From DATJGR01 sp963787045 (lineage in GTDB: Bacteria > Pseudomonadota > Gammaproteobacteria > Pseudomonadales > Azotimanducaceae), in the NCBI GenBank assembly GCA_963787045.1, contig CAWBBR010000003.1, forward strand, positions 310,001 to 374,000: a DNA stretch of 64,000 nt, in the 5' to 3' direction. The translations under genes were made by a program, and so were the position numbers. The notes beneath the pieces were generated by a model. The model worked only from the letters and a program-made list of their open reading frames with translations. It made no database searches and was not told the DNA's origin. Positions 22,110-31,214 of this stretch are shown piece after piece (the stretch's first letter is position 1; the number at the start of each line of letters is the position of its first letter).

Positions 22110-23372
22110 TCAGTCCGGCTTGTCGAGGCCGTACAGTGCGCGCACGTAGTCGAGCATCTCGTGATGGCCTTCGGCGCTCGCTTCGCGGATCGCGATCGTG
22201 GGTTCGTGAATCAGCTTGTTCGTGAGGGCTCGTGCGAACGCTTTCAGAACTTCGTCGACGTCTTCGCCATTGCTCAGTCGCTGACGCGCGCGCTCGAGTT
22301 CGAACAGCTGCAGCGTTTCTGCGCGACTGCGGAACGTCGTCAGCAGATGCTGCGCGTCGCGGATGCGCTTCTCGCGGAAGTACCGGTCGGTTCCGGCAAC
22401 GATCATTTCCTCCGCGCTCTCTGCGGCGCGCCGTCGTTCGCTGACGTTCGCCTCGATGATCTCTGTGAGATCGTCGATCGAATAGAGGTAGACGTCGCGC
22501 AGCTCCGCCACTTCGGGTTCGATGTCGCGCGGTACCGCGATGTCGACCATGAACATCGGCCGGTGGCGCCGGCTGCGGATCGCCGCTTCGACTGCGCCTT
22601 TGCCGAGTACCGGGAACGGACTGCCGGTCGACGCAATCACGATGTCGTGTTGCGCCAGCACGCTCGGCACGTCGGTGAGCTGGATCGCGCGCGCACCGAA
22701 ATTCGCCGCCAGCGAACGCGCGTTGGCCAGCGTGCGGTTCGCGATGGTCATCGAACCGATGCCGGCGTTGCGAAGGTGTTGGGCGACCAGCTCGATCGTG
22801 TCACCCGCGCCGAGCAGCAGCGCGGCGTTCTGCGAGAGGTCGGCGAAGATCTGCTGCGCCAGCGACACGGCGGCGTATGCGACCGACACCGGATTGCGTC
22901 CGATGTCGGTATCGGTGCGCACCTGTTTCGCGACGTTCAGCGTCACCTGCGACAGCAGGTTCAGTTCAGGCCCGAGCGTGCCGGCTTCTCTCGCGGTATC
23001 GCACGCGTCTTTCACTTGCCCGAGGATCTGCGGCTCGCCGAGCACCTGCGAATCGAGACCCGCCGCGACGCGCATCAGATGCCGCGCCGCGTCGCGATCC
23101 CAATGCGCGTAAGCCGCCTCGCGAATGTCGGACGGCGCGACGTTGCGATAGCGTGACAACCAGTCGAGCAACGCCTCCTGATCGTTCATGTCGGCGGAGC
23201 AATAGAACTCGGTGCGATTGCAGGTCGAGAGAATGGCCACTTCGCCGACGGCCGGAATCGACCGCGCAAGATCGCGATGCGCCTGCACCAGACCCTCGAC
23301 CGGGAACGCGATACGCTCCCGCAAATCGATGGGTGCCGTGCGAAAGTTGAGGCCGTACGCGAGAATCGCCAT
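22110..23372 (-). CDS. hemA: Glutamyl-tRNA reductase
   Basis: HemA reduces glutamyl-tRNA(Glu) to glutamate-1-semialdehyde, the first committed step of C5-pathway tetrapyrrole synthesis. It shows AYGLNFRTAPIDLRERIAFP, the active-site Cys in AILSTCNRTEFYCSAD, and GLDSQVLGEPQILGQVKDA. The NADPH domain follows with LLLGAGDTIELVAQHL, then FMVDIAVPRDIEPEV. The ATG at 23372 gives 420 residues, matching E. coli (418); in-frame ATGs at 23402 and 23399 would add an odd leader. It heads the hemA-prfA-prmC-moeB operon and is divergent from lolB, the classical arrangement. Confidence 0.97.
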   Translation of the reverse strand: MAILAYGLNFRTAPIDLRERIAFPVEGLVQAHRDLARSIPAVGEVAILSTCNRTEFYCSADMNDQEALLDWLSRYRNVAPSDIREAAYAHWDRDAARHLMRVAAGLDSQVLGEPQILGQVKDACDTAREAGTLGPELNLLSQVTLNVAKQVRTDTDIGRNPVSVAYAAVSLAQQIFADLSQNAALLLGAGDTIELVAQHLRNAGIGSMTIANRTLANARSLAANFGARAIQLTDVPSVLAQHDIVIASTGSPFPVLGKGAVEAAIRSRRHRPMFMVDIAVPRDIEPEVAELRDVYLYSIDDLTEIIEANVSERRRAAESAEEMIVAGTDRYFREKRIRDAQHLLTTFRSRAETLQLFELERARQRLSNGEDVDEVLKAFARALTNKLIHEPTIAIREASAEGHHEMLDYVRALYGLDKPD

Positions 23373-23425
23373 CAGCGGGTTCCGACAGAACCGCGACATC
23401 ATATCAAAGCCGCGCCGGAAATCAG

Positions 23426-24063
23426 ATGCAACGCTTGGCTAACCCGTTATTTCTAAAAGTGTTTTCGAACGGATGTCGACGCATTGCCTTTTGGACCGTG
23501 GTGCTCGTCACGGTGGCGGGCTGCGCGCTGCTGCATCCCGAACCCAAACTCGGGGCACCGGAGGTCGGCGGTTTTGCGGTGAAAGGGCGTATGGCAGTGA
23601 GAAACGGCGAAGACGGCTTCACGTCGAGCTTCGTCTGGCAACACGCCACCGGACGCGACGAGATCGATCTGTGGGGACCGCTCGGCCAGGGACACAGCCG
23701 GTTAGTTGGCGAAGCGGATGCAGTCACCGTGTACACGTCGAAGGGAGAGGTCTATCAGGAGCGGGACGCCGACGCGGCAATGCAACGCTGGTTGGGGTTC
23801 AGCTTGCCGATGGTCGCGCTCACTCATTGGATTCGCGGCGAGCAGGCACCGGGTATCCGGTCGAAGGCACCAGCTCCGACGCCGCGGGCGATCTCGCGTC
23901 GCTCGATCAATTGTCGTGGCGGCTCGAGTTTTCCGGTTACCAACCGTTCGACGGCGGGGCGCGTCTTCCCGCGCGAATCGTTGCGGTGCGCGGCGACGTG
24001 AAGGTGACGCTGCTGCCTGCGGAATGGTCGTTCGGCACACAGAACGCGTTTGACACCCCTTAA
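23426..24063 (+). CDS. lolB: Outer membrane lipoprotein LolB, one frameshift
   Basis: LolB receives lipoproteins from LolA at the inner face of the outer membrane. A signal peptide leads to the lipobox VTVAGC near residue 33. The mature part has FAVKGRMAVRNGEDGFTSSFVWQH and DLWGPLGQGHSRL, typical of LolB, then QRWLGFSLPMVALTHWIRG. The frame changes near 23850 into YPVEGTSSDAAGDLASLDQLSW and ends with VKVTLLPAEW. Its place next to divergent hemA supports the call. The usual next gene ispE is missing, and tRNA-Gln follows after ~80 bases. Confidence 0.9.
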
Positions 24064-24142
24064 CCTGATCCTCAAAATACCGCCCTTCCGCGAATCGGGG
24101 CTTCCGCCCGCGCGATTATCAATCTTCGTCGAGTTCCCTACT

Positions 24143-24217
24143 TGGGGCGTCGCCAAGCGGTAAGGCAGCGGGTTTTGATCCCGCCATCCCTAGGTTCGAA
24201 TCCTAGCGCCCCAGCCA
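24143..24217 (+). tRNA. tRNA-Gln (anticodon TTG)
   Basis: A full cloverleaf: acceptor TGGGGCG pairs with CGCCCCA, D arm GCCAAGCGGTAAGGC, anticodon stem GCGGG/CCCGC with loop TTTTGAT giving TTG, and T arm CTAGG-TTCGAAT-CCTAG. The 3' CCA is encoded. A tRNA-Gln at this place just before prs is common in gammaproteobacteria. Confidence 0.96.
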
Positions 24218-24275
24218 AGTCAGGCGGACCGACGAAGAACGTCCCAAGAGCCTGTTCGATCGTGAGTGAACACAG

Positions 24276-25220
24276 TTGCCCAACCTGATCGTATTTGCCG
24301 GCAATTCGCATCCGGAGCTCGCGAAGCGTGTCGCTCATCAGTTGCGGATCGATCTCGGCGCGGCCGATGTCGATCGCTTCAGCGACGGCGAAGTGCGGGT
24401 CGAGATTCACGAGAACGTGCGCGGTCGCGACGTGTTCATGCTGCAGTCGACCTGCGCGCCGACGAACGACAACCTGATGGAGCTGATGGTGATGGCCGAT
24501 GCCATCAAGCGAGCCTCGGCGAGCCGTATCACCGCAGTGATGCCTTACTTCGGCTATGCCCGGCAGGACCGTCGGCCACGCTCGGCGCGCGTTCCGATCA
24601 GCGCCAAAGTGGTCGCCGACATGCTGGCGGTGGCCGGCGTGAACCGCGTATTGACCGTCGACCTTCACGCCGACCAGATCCAGGGATTCTTCAACGTTCC
24701 GGTCGACAACGTGTATGCGTCGCCGTTGCTGGTCGACCACGCGCTGGCGCAGCGCTATGCGAATCCGATGGTGATTTCACCCGACGTCGGCGGTGTGGTG
24801 CGCGCGCGTGCCATCGCGAAGCTGATCAACGACACCGACCTCGCGATCATCGACAAGCGCCGTTCGGTCGCCAACGAATCGGAAGTAATGAACGTGATCG
24901 GTGACGTCGACGGGCGCACCTGCATCATCGTCGACGACATCGTCGATACGGCCGGCACGCTGTGTCAGGCCGCCGCGGCGCTCAAGGAACGCGGCGCGTC
25001 CGGTGTCGTTGCATACATCACGCACGCGGTGTTGTCGGGTCCCGCGATCGACCGGATCAACGATTCCGCGCTCGATTCGATGTTCGTCACCGACACCATT
25101 CCGTTGTCCCCGCAGGGGAAAGCGTGTTCGCGGATCAAACAATTGAGCCTTGACCGGCTGCTGGCCGAAGCGATTCGGCGCGTCAGCAACGAAGAGTCGG
25201 TCAGCGCGATGTTTCGTTAG
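24276..25220 (+). CDS. prs: Ribose-phosphate pyrophosphokinase
   Basis: Prs makes PRPP from ribose 5-phosphate and ATP, feeding nucleotide, NAD, His and Trp synthesis. The 314-residue protein has VFAGNSHPELAKRVA, FSDGEVRVEI, the flexible-loop/ATP segment YFGYARQDRRPRSARVPISAK, and VLTVDLHADQIQGFF. The PRPP-binding motif is IIVDDIVDTAGTL. The start is a TTG that gives the conserved N terminus PNLIVFAGN. It is followed by rplY after ~75 bases. Confidence 0.97.
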   Translation: MPNLIVFAGNSHPELAKRVAHQLRIDLGAADVDRFSDGEVRVEIHENVRGRDVFMLQSTCAPTNDNLMELMVMADAIKRASASRITAVMPYFGYARQDRRPRSARVPISAKVVADMLAVAGVNRVLTVDLHADQIQGFFNVPVDNVYASPLLVDHALAQRYANPMVISPDVGGVVRARAIAKLINDTDLAIIDKRRSVANESEVMNVIGDVDGRTCIIVDDIVDTAGTLCQAAAALKERGASGVVAYITHAVLSGPAIDRINDSALDSMFVTDTIPLSPQGKACSRIKQLSLDRLLAEAIRRVSNEESVSAMFR

Positions 25221-25294
25221 GTTTTTCGAAGGGTGCGTACGGGTTCTGGTCGCGGACCCGAAACGCGTTTGAACGTGACAACCAGGAGATAACC

Positions 25295-26017
25295 ATGTCA
25301 CAGCAGCAGATCGAGTTGGTTGCGGAAGCGCGGGCCGACGTCGGGAAAGGTGCGAGCCGCCGCCTGCGTCGAAACGCCTCGATGGTACCGGGCATCGTCT
25401 ATGGAGGCGGTGAGGCGCCGATGAACATTTCGTTGATCGAGAACGATCTCTCGAAGGCGATCCAGTCGGATACGTTCTTCTCGCAGATCCTCGCGTTGAA
25501 ACTCGGTGGCGCGCGCAGCCAGGTGCTGGCGCGCGACATGCAGCGACATCCGGCAACGAACAAGCCGATGCACATCGACTTCCAGCGCATCCTGGCGAAC
25601 CAGGAGATCACCGTTCAGATTCCGTTGCACTTCATCAACGAAGAAGAGTGCATCGGCGTCAAAGACGAGAAGGGTCTGATCAACCACCACATCATCGAAG
25701 TGGAAGTGACGTGTCTGCCGAAGGATCTGCCGGAGGCCATCATCGTCGATGTGGGTCCGCTCAAGATCGGCGACATCCTGCACCTGTCGGACCTGAAGCT
25801 GCCGGAAGGCGTGGTGCTCGAGGATCTGGAAGGCCTGTCCGACGAAGAGCGCGAAGAGCAGAACGTCGCGGTCGTCAGCGTCCACGCGTCGACGCTCGAA
25901 GCCGAGATGGACGCGATGGATTCGGCCGCCAGCGATGCCGCCGCGGCCGCCGCAGCGGGTACGCCGACCGAGCCGACACCCGAAGGCGAAGAGGCCCCGG
26001 ACTCCGACAAAGGCTGA
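25295..26017 (+). CDS. rplY: 50S ribosomal protein L25/general stress protein Ctc
   Basis: L25 binds 5S rRNA in the large subunit; this is the long Ctc-type form with a second beta-rich domain. The 240-residue protein starts at an ATG preceded by AGGAG. It shows ARADVGKGASRRLRRNASMVPGIVYGG (the 5S-binding domain), the HIDFQRI core, and the C-terminal domain GPLKIGDILHLSDLKLPEGVVL. An Ala-rich then acidic disordered tail (SDAAAAAAAGTPTEP) closes the protein. Gene order prs-rplY-pth-ychF is standard. Confidence 0.96.
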   Translation: MSQQQIELVAEARADVGKGASRRLRRNASMVPGIVYGGGEAPMNISLIENDLSKAIQSDTFFSQILALKLGGARSQVLARDMQRHPATNKPMHIDFQRILANQEITVQIPLHFINEEECIGVKDEKGLINHHIIEVEVTCLPKDLPEAIIVDVGPLKIGDILHLSDLKLPEGVVLEDLEGLSDEEREEQNVAVVSVHASTLEAEMDAMDSAASDAAAAAAAGTPTEPTPEGEEAPDSDKG

Positions 26018-26020
26018 GCC

Positions 26021-26617
26021 ATGGCCGCGCTGCGTCTCATCGTGGGTCTGGGAAATCCAGGCCCGCGATACGACGGCACTCCGCACAACGTCGGCGCCGA
26101 TTTCGTAGACGCGCTTGCTGCGCGTTTTCGAATCGCGTTGGCGGACGAGCCGAAGTTCAAGGGTCGTCTTGGGCGCGGTCCGATTCTGGGCCACGACATG
26201 CGGCTGCTGATTCCGAACACGTTCATGAACTTGAGCGGTGAATCGGTGGGCGCCGTCGCGACGTTCTTCAAGTTCGTACCTGCGGAGATTCTGGTGGCGC
26301 ACGACGAGATGGCATTCGAGCCTGGCGTGATGCGGCTGAAGCGCGACGGCGGGCACAACGGCCACAACGGCTTGCGCGACATTATCGGGTCGTTGGGGAA
26401 TGACGCCGGCTTCGCGCGCTTGCGGATCGGCGTGGGCCATCCCGGCCACAAAGATCGGGTGAGCGGCTACCTAACGGGCGCGAAGATGCGCGGCGAAGAT
26501 CGAGACAAGGTGCGCGACGCGATGGCGCTACCGGACGAGTTGCTGGCGTTGATCTGCGCGGGAGAGTTCGCCAAGGCGATGAATTTGCTACACACCGCCG
26601 GAAACGGGGACGATTGA
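26021..26617 (+). CDS. pth: Peptidyl-tRNA hydrolase
   Basis: Pth releases peptides from peptidyl-tRNAs dropped by ribosomes. The 198-residue protein has LIVGLGNPGPRYDGTPHNVGADFV (catalytic His in the PHNVG segment), PNTFMNLSGESVGAVATFFK and LVAHDEMAFEPGVMRLKRDGGHNGHNGLRDI with the conserved Asp. The C-terminal VSGYL motif is present. It starts 3 bases after rplY and overlaps the ychF ATG, so rplY, pth and ychF are probably one transcript. Confidence 0.97.
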   Translation: MAALRLIVGLGNPGPRYDGTPHNVGADFVDALAARFRIALADEPKFKGRLGRGPILGHDMRLLIPNTFMNLSGESVGAVATFFKFVPAEILVAHDEMAFEPGVMRLKRDGGHNGHNGLRDIIGSLGNDAGFARLRIGVGHPGHKDRVSGYLTGAKMRGEDRDKVRDAMALPDELLALICAGEFAKAMNLLHTAGNGDD

Positions 26618-27707
26618 TGGGCTTCAACTGCGGAATCGTCGGGCTGCCGAACGTCGGCAAGTCGACGCTGTTCAACGCGCTCACCAAGGCGGGCATCGCC
26701 GCGGAGAACTTTCCGTTCTGCACGATCGACCCGAACACCGGTATCGTCCCGGTGCCCGATCCGCGTCTCGACCGAATCGCCGCGATCGCGAATCCGCAGA
26801 AGGTGATTCCGACGACGATGGAGTTCGTCGATATCGCGGGGCTGGTGGCAGGCGCATCCAAAGGCGAAGGTCTGGGCAATCAGTTTCTCGCGCACATTCG
26901 CGAGACCGACGCGGTGGCGCACGTGGTGCGCTGTTTCGTCGACGATAACGTCGTGCACGTGTCCACGAAGGTCTCACCCCGCGACGACATCGAAGTGATC
27001 GACACGGAACTCGCTTTGGCCGATCTGGAAACCGTCGAGCGCGTTTACGACCGCACCCGACGCACTGCAAATGCAGGCGACAAGGACGCGAAGGCGATGG
27101 TCGCTTGTTGGAGAGAGTGCGAGCCGCATTGAACGAGGGCAGACCGGTGCGCGCGTTAGAGCTGGACGCCAACGACTCCATCCGGCTGCGCGAACTGCAC
27201 CTGATCACCGCGAAACCGGTCATGTACATCGCGAACGTCGACGAACACGGTTTCGAAAACAATCCGCTGCTCGACGAGGTGAAGCGTATCGCCGCGGAGC
27301 AAGGTGCGGTGGTGGTTGCGATCTGCAACAAGCTGGAAGCCGAAATCGGCGAACTCGACGACGACGCGCGCACCGAATTCCTCGCCGATCTCGGAATGGA
27401 AGAGCCCGGTCTCAATCGGGTGATCCGCGCCGGCTACGACCTGTTGAAGCTGCATACGTATTTCACTGCCGGGCCGAAAGAAGTGCGTGCGTGGACGATT
27501 CCGATCGGTACGCGCGCGCCGCAGGCAGCGCGTGTGATTCACACGGATTTCGAGAAAGGCTTCATCCGCGCCGAGGTCATCGGCTACGACGACTTCATTG
27601 CGTGCAATGGCGAGCAGGGCGCAAAAGACGCCGGCAAATGGCGGCTCGAAGGGAAAGAATACGTGGTCGCCGACGGCGACCTGATGCACTTCAGATTCAA
27701 TGTTTGA
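26617..27707 (+). CDS. ychF: Redox-regulated ATPase YchF (Obg-like), one frameshift
   Basis: YchF is a ribosome-associated ATPase of the Obg family. The Walker A segment is GIVGLPNVGKSTLFNALTKAG, followed by FPFCTIDPN, FVDIAGLVAGASKGEGLGN and HVVRCF. Near 27105 one base seems missing: GDKDAKAMVA should read on to LLERVRAALNEGRPVRAL in the next frame. After that NVDEHGFENN, the TGS domain (TYFTAGPKEVRAWTIPIGTRAPQAA, FIRAEVIGYDDF) and the end DLMHFRFNV are normal. The span (363 residues) equals the E. coli length once the base is restored. Confidence 0.95.
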
Positions 27708-27749
27708 ATTGAGATTCGCGCGGTCACTGAGACACAAACGTCCGATTTC

Positions 27750-27778
27750 TTGACATCGATGGATCATGTTCGGAAAAT
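27750..27778 (+). promoter_or_regulatory. Candidate sigma-70 promoter of tRNA-Met
   Basis: A perfect TTGACA at 27750-27755 is followed after 17 bases by GAAAAT (4 of 6 matches to TATAAT). Transcription would start about ten bases before the tRNA. The spacing is ideal, but the -10 box is weak. Confidence 0.5.
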
Positions 27779-27794
27779 CCGCAGCCCTTTCCAT

Positions 27795-27871
27795 GGCTAC
27801 GTAGCTCAGCTGGTTAGAGCACAGGATTCATAATCCTGGGGTCGGTGGTTCAAGCCCACCCGTAGCTACCA
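27795..27871 (+). tRNA. tRNA-Met (anticodon CAT, elongator type)
   Basis: Closely resembles elongator tRNA-Met: acceptor GGCTACG with CGTAGCT (a G-U pair at position 1:72), D arm AGCTCAGCTGGTTAGAGC, anticodon stem CAGGA/TCCTG around the loop TTCATAA, T arm GGTGG-TTCAAGC-CCACC, and encoded ACCA. It marks the boundary between the conserved block and the accessory interval. Confidence 0.95.
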
Positions 27872-27998
27872 ACAAATCAAGCGCCTAGAGTTCGGTAGCG
27901 AACAGACGTCGGTCAGTCCGATCGCAAAGATTGCGCTGGCGCTTCGAGCATGAGCGCCCGCGCACTTCGATTCCCCAATCGCTTCGAAGTGTACTTAG

Positions 27999-28026
27999 GG
28001 CCGGGACTCATTCCCGGCCTTCTCTT
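27999..28026 (+). terminator. Rho-independent terminator downstream of tRNA-Met
   Basis: An 8-bp GC-rich stem GGCCGGGA / TCCCGGCC with a 5-base loop is followed by a pyrimidine/T-rich tail (TTCTCTT). It lies ~130 bases after the tRNA and plausibly ends that transcript. Apart from it, the 27872-28065 stretch holds nothing I can assign. Confidence 0.7.
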
Positions 28027-28065
28027 GTCAGCTTACCTGCTAGCGTCCACGAGCCGGTGTCTAGG

Positions 28066-28191
28066 ATGATCGACCAACTCGAACAACTCAGCAGCCGCCA
28101 AGCCAAGGTCAAAATCCTCGTCACTTCAATGCTCATCGGTGCGGGGGTGATGTTCGTCGGACTTGGCATCGAGATCGCCAGGCTGTTCTAG
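28066..28191 (+). CDS. Possible 41-residue one-helix membrane protein
   Basis: A short frame MIDQLEQLSSRQAKVK followed by ILVTSMLIGAGVMFVGLGIEIA forms a polar amphipathic head plus one clear membrane helix, ending RLF. The frame is open upstream to 27931, but that part overlaps the terminator and has no coding look. The ribosome site is poor (only TAGG adjacent to the ATG). No family is recognised. It resembles other tiny membrane proteins in this interval. Confidence 0.3.
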   Translation: MIDQLEQLSSRQAKVKILVTSMLIGAGVMFVGLGIEIARLF

Positions 28192-28410
28192 CAATTGTTC
28201 GTAGACCAGGTTGGACCTACCGCACTGTCGACGTGCCTGAGCTCACGGTTCGGTGTGGAAACAGCAATTCAGACGTACGCCGCGAACGACGGGCGCTTCA
28301 AGGCGATTTGATCGATAGCTTCGACTGCTTCTCGCGCACGGCGACGCTCGCGATTCATTTGCCAACCGTCTACGCCGTATCGCATTCTCGCGATTCGATT
28401 GGGGAGAACC

Positions 28411-28626
28411 ATGAGTAACGTTTTCTATTTGCCTGTGCCGCGGTCGCGAGCACTCGAAGCCGCCTATGCACTGAAAGACGTCGAATACCTGCGCGAGCTC
28501 TGCCACGAAGTCAGATTACGAACGCGACGCCGTGTTGTGGAGCGGATTGCGATCGGCCAGCGTCTGGATCCGGAATTGATCCCGAAGCTCGAAGCGCTGG
28601 TGCGTGGACTGGACCAGCGATCGTGA
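28411..28626 (+). CDS. Small hypothetical protein (71 residues)
   Basis: Starts at an ATG with a good GGGGAG ribosome site four to six bases upstream. The sequence MSNVFYLPVPRSRALEAAYALK is followed by charged helical segments (DVEYLRELCHEVRLRTRRR, IPKLEALVRGLDQRS). It is soluble, helical and basic in the middle. The family is not recognised. The clear ribosome site and balanced amino-acid composition make it a likely real gene of the accessory interval. Bases 28192-28410 upstream hold no gene I can support. Confidence 0.5.
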   Translation: MSNVFYLPVPRSRALEAAYALKDVEYLRELCHEVRLRTRRRVVERIAIGQRLDPELIPKLEALVRGLDQRS

Positions 28627-28740
28627 CGCGCGACGCGATCCGCGTGCGTCTCGAATCGGACTACGACGCGGCGCGCGCCAGTAACCTGACGACGGCCTTC
28701 GGAACCGGTTGAACAGTCGCGCGCGGCCGCAAGCTCGCAT

Positions 28741-28956
28741 TCAGTCCATCAGCGGGCGGATCGCGCTCCATGCGTCGACTGTCGGCGCGCCGGAAGCGGT
28801 GTCTCTCCCCGCATAGGTCTTTCGAGCAAGTTCGAAGCGTAGCCAGATGATCGCGTCCGCGGCATCTAACTCCTCGCGCTCAAATAGTCCTCTGATTACT
28901 TGCTCGATCTGATCGTTGGTCCATGGTTCGCCTAGCTTGTGTGTGTGTCCACTCAT
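28741..28956 (-). CDS. Small acidic hypothetical protein (71 residues)
   Basis: From the ATG at 28956 (AGGAG about 10 bases upstream on the minus strand) the protein reads MSGHTHKLGEPWTNDQIEQV, then IRGLFEREELDAADAIIWLRFELARKT in segments, ending AWSAIRPLMD. It is acidic and helical with several Trp. No family is recognised. It lies 115 bases from the convergent 71-residue gene and just downstream of the permease gene on the same strand, with a 160-base gap. Confidence 0.45.
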   Translation of the reverse strand: MSGHTHKLGEPWTNDQIEQVIRGLFEREELDAADAIIWLRFELARKTYAGRDTASGAPTVDAWSAIRPLMD

Positions 28957-29115
28957 GACGGCGCCACTCCTGACTTTTTGAGCCGACCTGAATCGTACGG
29001 GCGCAATACTGCTCGGGCATTTCGATCCGGTGACGAAGTGTTGCGACTCAATGAAGAAATGTGCGCGGCATCGTCGAGGCGCGCGCATCGACGTCGACGT
29101 GACGACGCAGTGTGC

Positions 29116-30642
29116 TTACAGGGTCACCTCCGGCGGTGCAGTCTCGGGCTTCTGCCGGAAGAACTCCGGCTGTGACCGCCACTGCAGCAACATGAACACG
29201 ACGCCGCCCACCAGGAATAGCCCGGCGATCACGATCGGGGGTCCGAGCCCTAACCACGACTCTCCTGAGCCGGAGTTGGCGGGGTCGGCGAGATCGATGA
29301 CCGACTCGACGAAGACCCAGGTCAGGATAAGAGCGCCGACGAGTGGCGCCGCGCCAGCTAGAAGCCTGCCCTTCGCGGTCTTCATGCTCCTACGAAAGAA
29401 CCACACGCATGCGAAGCCGGAAAGTCCGTAGTAGAACGCGATCATCAGCCCTAGCGCTGCAATCGAGTCGTAGAGGATGTTCTGGCTGACGACTGTCAGT
29501 CCCGCGTACCAGACGATCGAGAGAGCGCCTATCCAGAGCGTCGATGCACTCGGAGTCAGGTATCGCGGATGGATGCGAGCGAAGTACTTCGGGATGGCAC
29601 CCTTCGCTGCCATCGATAGCGATGTCCGCGTTGTCGGCAGGATCGTCGTCTGAGTTGCCGCTGCGGCAGAGGTGAGGACTGCGATGATCAGGAGACTGCT
29701 CGCCGAGCCGAGCACGCCGTCACCGAGCGCGCTGAGGACGTCGGCCGCGTTGTCGATGAGGAACTTCGGACCCGCATAGGCCTGCGCTGCGATCGAGACG
29801 ATCACGTAAATGAACACGAGGATGATCGTACTCGCGATCGCAGCGACACCAGGCGTCTGCTGTTTGTCCTCGGTCTCCTCGTTCACCGAGACGAGACTAT
29901 CCCAGCCCCAGTAGATGAAAATTGCAACAAGGATGCCGGCGGTGAGCGAACTGGTGGATTTGATCGTAAAGGGATTGAGCCAGTCGAGGCTCGGCTTCAC
30001 GGAAGCATCCGGTGCGTCGCCGCTATAGACCTTCCAAAGCGCGACAACAGCGAAGATGAGCAGCGTCACAAGCTCTGCGCCAAGCAGGAACCATTGGCTC
30101 TTCGCGGATACCTCGATCCCGACGTAGCAGATATACGTCATGACCGCGATCCAGATGACGCCAATGAGCATCACCCAATACTTGTTGTCGGCCGCACCGT
30201 CGAGCCCGAAGAGAAGGAATGTGTAGCGGCCCGTGATGTCCGCGAGGTTCGCCATCACGATGATGTCGGCGACAATGATCGCCCAACCACCGATCCACCC
30301 CACCCACGGTCCGAATGCTTTCGTCGCCCACGAGAAGGTCGTTCCGCAATCCGGGTCGACGCGGTTCAAGTAGTGATACGACGTGGCCACGAGCAACATC
30401 GGGACGAACGCGAGCCACATGATCGCCGGCGACGCGAACCCGACCGCGGCTACGACCAGGCCGAGTGACGATGCGAGACTATATCCGGGCGCGGTCGAAG
30501 CGACGCCGATGACGATGCTCGACATCAGCCCCAACGCATCTCGCTTCAACCCCTTCTCGCCAGGCACCGACCCAGAGACGGCTTGCGGGTTGAGTGCTCC
30601 GGGGTTGCGTATCACGACGATGTTCTCTCGCGCTTGACCCAA
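29116..30642 (-). CDS. APC superfamily amino acid permease
   Basis: A 508-residue protein with about 12-14 hydrophobic helices. The N-terminal half has GLMSSIVIGVASTAPGYSLASSLG, the helix-1 region of APC permeases, then CGTTFSWATKAFGPWVGWIGGWAI. The middle has GWDSLVSVNEETEDKQQTPG, a usual cytoplasmic segment of these carriers. The predicted role is proton- or sodium-driven uptake of an amino acid or amine at the inner membrane; the substrate is unknown. The start is a TTG at 30642; a GTG ten codons in is possible. It is intact, unlike many neighbours outside the interval. The sequence style recalls actinobacterial permeases, so transfer is possible (inference). Confidence 0.85.
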   Translation of the reverse strand: MGQARENIVVIRNPGALNPQAVSGSVPGEKGLKRDALGLMSSIVIGVASTAPGYSLASSLGLVVAAVGFASPAIMWLAFVPMLLVATSYHYLNRVDPDCGTTFSWATKAFGPWVGWIGGWAIIVADIIVMANLADITGRYTFLLFGLDGAADNKYWVMLIGVIWIAVMTYICYVGIEVSAKSQWFLLGAELVTLLIFAVVALWKVYSGDAPDASVKPSLDWLNPFTIKSTSSLTAGILVAIFIYWGWDSLVSVNEETEDKQQTPGVAAIASTIILVFIYVIVSIAAQAYAGPKFLIDNAADVLSALGDGVLGSASSLLIIAVLTSAAAATQTTILPTTRTSLSMAAKGAIPKYFARIHPRYLTPSASTLWIGALSIVWYAGLTVVSQNILYDSIAALGLMIAFYYGLSGFACVWFFRRSMKTAKGRLLAGAAPLVGALILTWVFVESVIDLADPANSGSGESWLGLGPPIVIAGLFLVGGVVFMLLQWRSQPEFFRQKPETAPPEVTL

Positions 30643-30879
30643 ATGTGCGCGCGACGCGTTGCAATTGACGCATCATCGAATGTGTCGGGCCTCGCGTGTA
30701 TGTCACTGGAAGGGCACGGCCAAGCGCGCTCACCGCATGTCCAATTGCACCGGTCGCTTCCCGACTCATACCTTCCCCTGTGTGGCTGCGGACAGCGTAG
30801 GACTGTTGGTAGCGTCAGGGAATCGGCCCGATTGCGTCAACTGATCGTCCATGTAACAGACGGCGTCGGGGTTGAGTCG

Positions 30880-31070
30880 ATGCTTGCGAGCGAGCAACGG
30901 CAAACGATACGGCGCACAAGGTTGAGCAGCGTGTCGCGGAGATCACAGCGCTATCGGAAGAAGAACAGATCGCAGAGAGGGTCCGGATGTTCGCGGCGCT
31001 ACCGCCGGATCAGCGGGCCACCGTGAGGGGGTACTTCCGGTTAACGAAAAGCAGCGAAGAAACAAGGTAA
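30880..31070 (+). pseudogene. Possible small frameshifted gene
   Basis: The frame ending at the TAA at 31068-31070 reads ATANDTAHKVEQRVAEITAL, then SEEEQIAERVRMFAALPPDQ and a short basic tail. It looks coding (helical, charged, no rare runs) but has no start codon in frame. The ATG at 30880 in the neighbouring frame (MLASE) could be joined by one shift near 30895. The closing segment resembles the end of the protein at 31514-31789 (FDRMSPTDRQTLVE). It could be an indel-damaged gene, a remnant or chance. Confidence 0.25.
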
Positions 31071-31214
31071 CACCGTGGCCGGTCAGCGAATCGGCGCTTC
31101 GCGAGCTTGGGCGGCCGCGCAGAGCACTCTTTCTCCAAGATTCGCGCCTTAGTCCTACACGCGTTGCTCGTGTGTTCACCGCAAACTGCGGGTTCGTCTC
31201 CAAGGATGAGCGAA

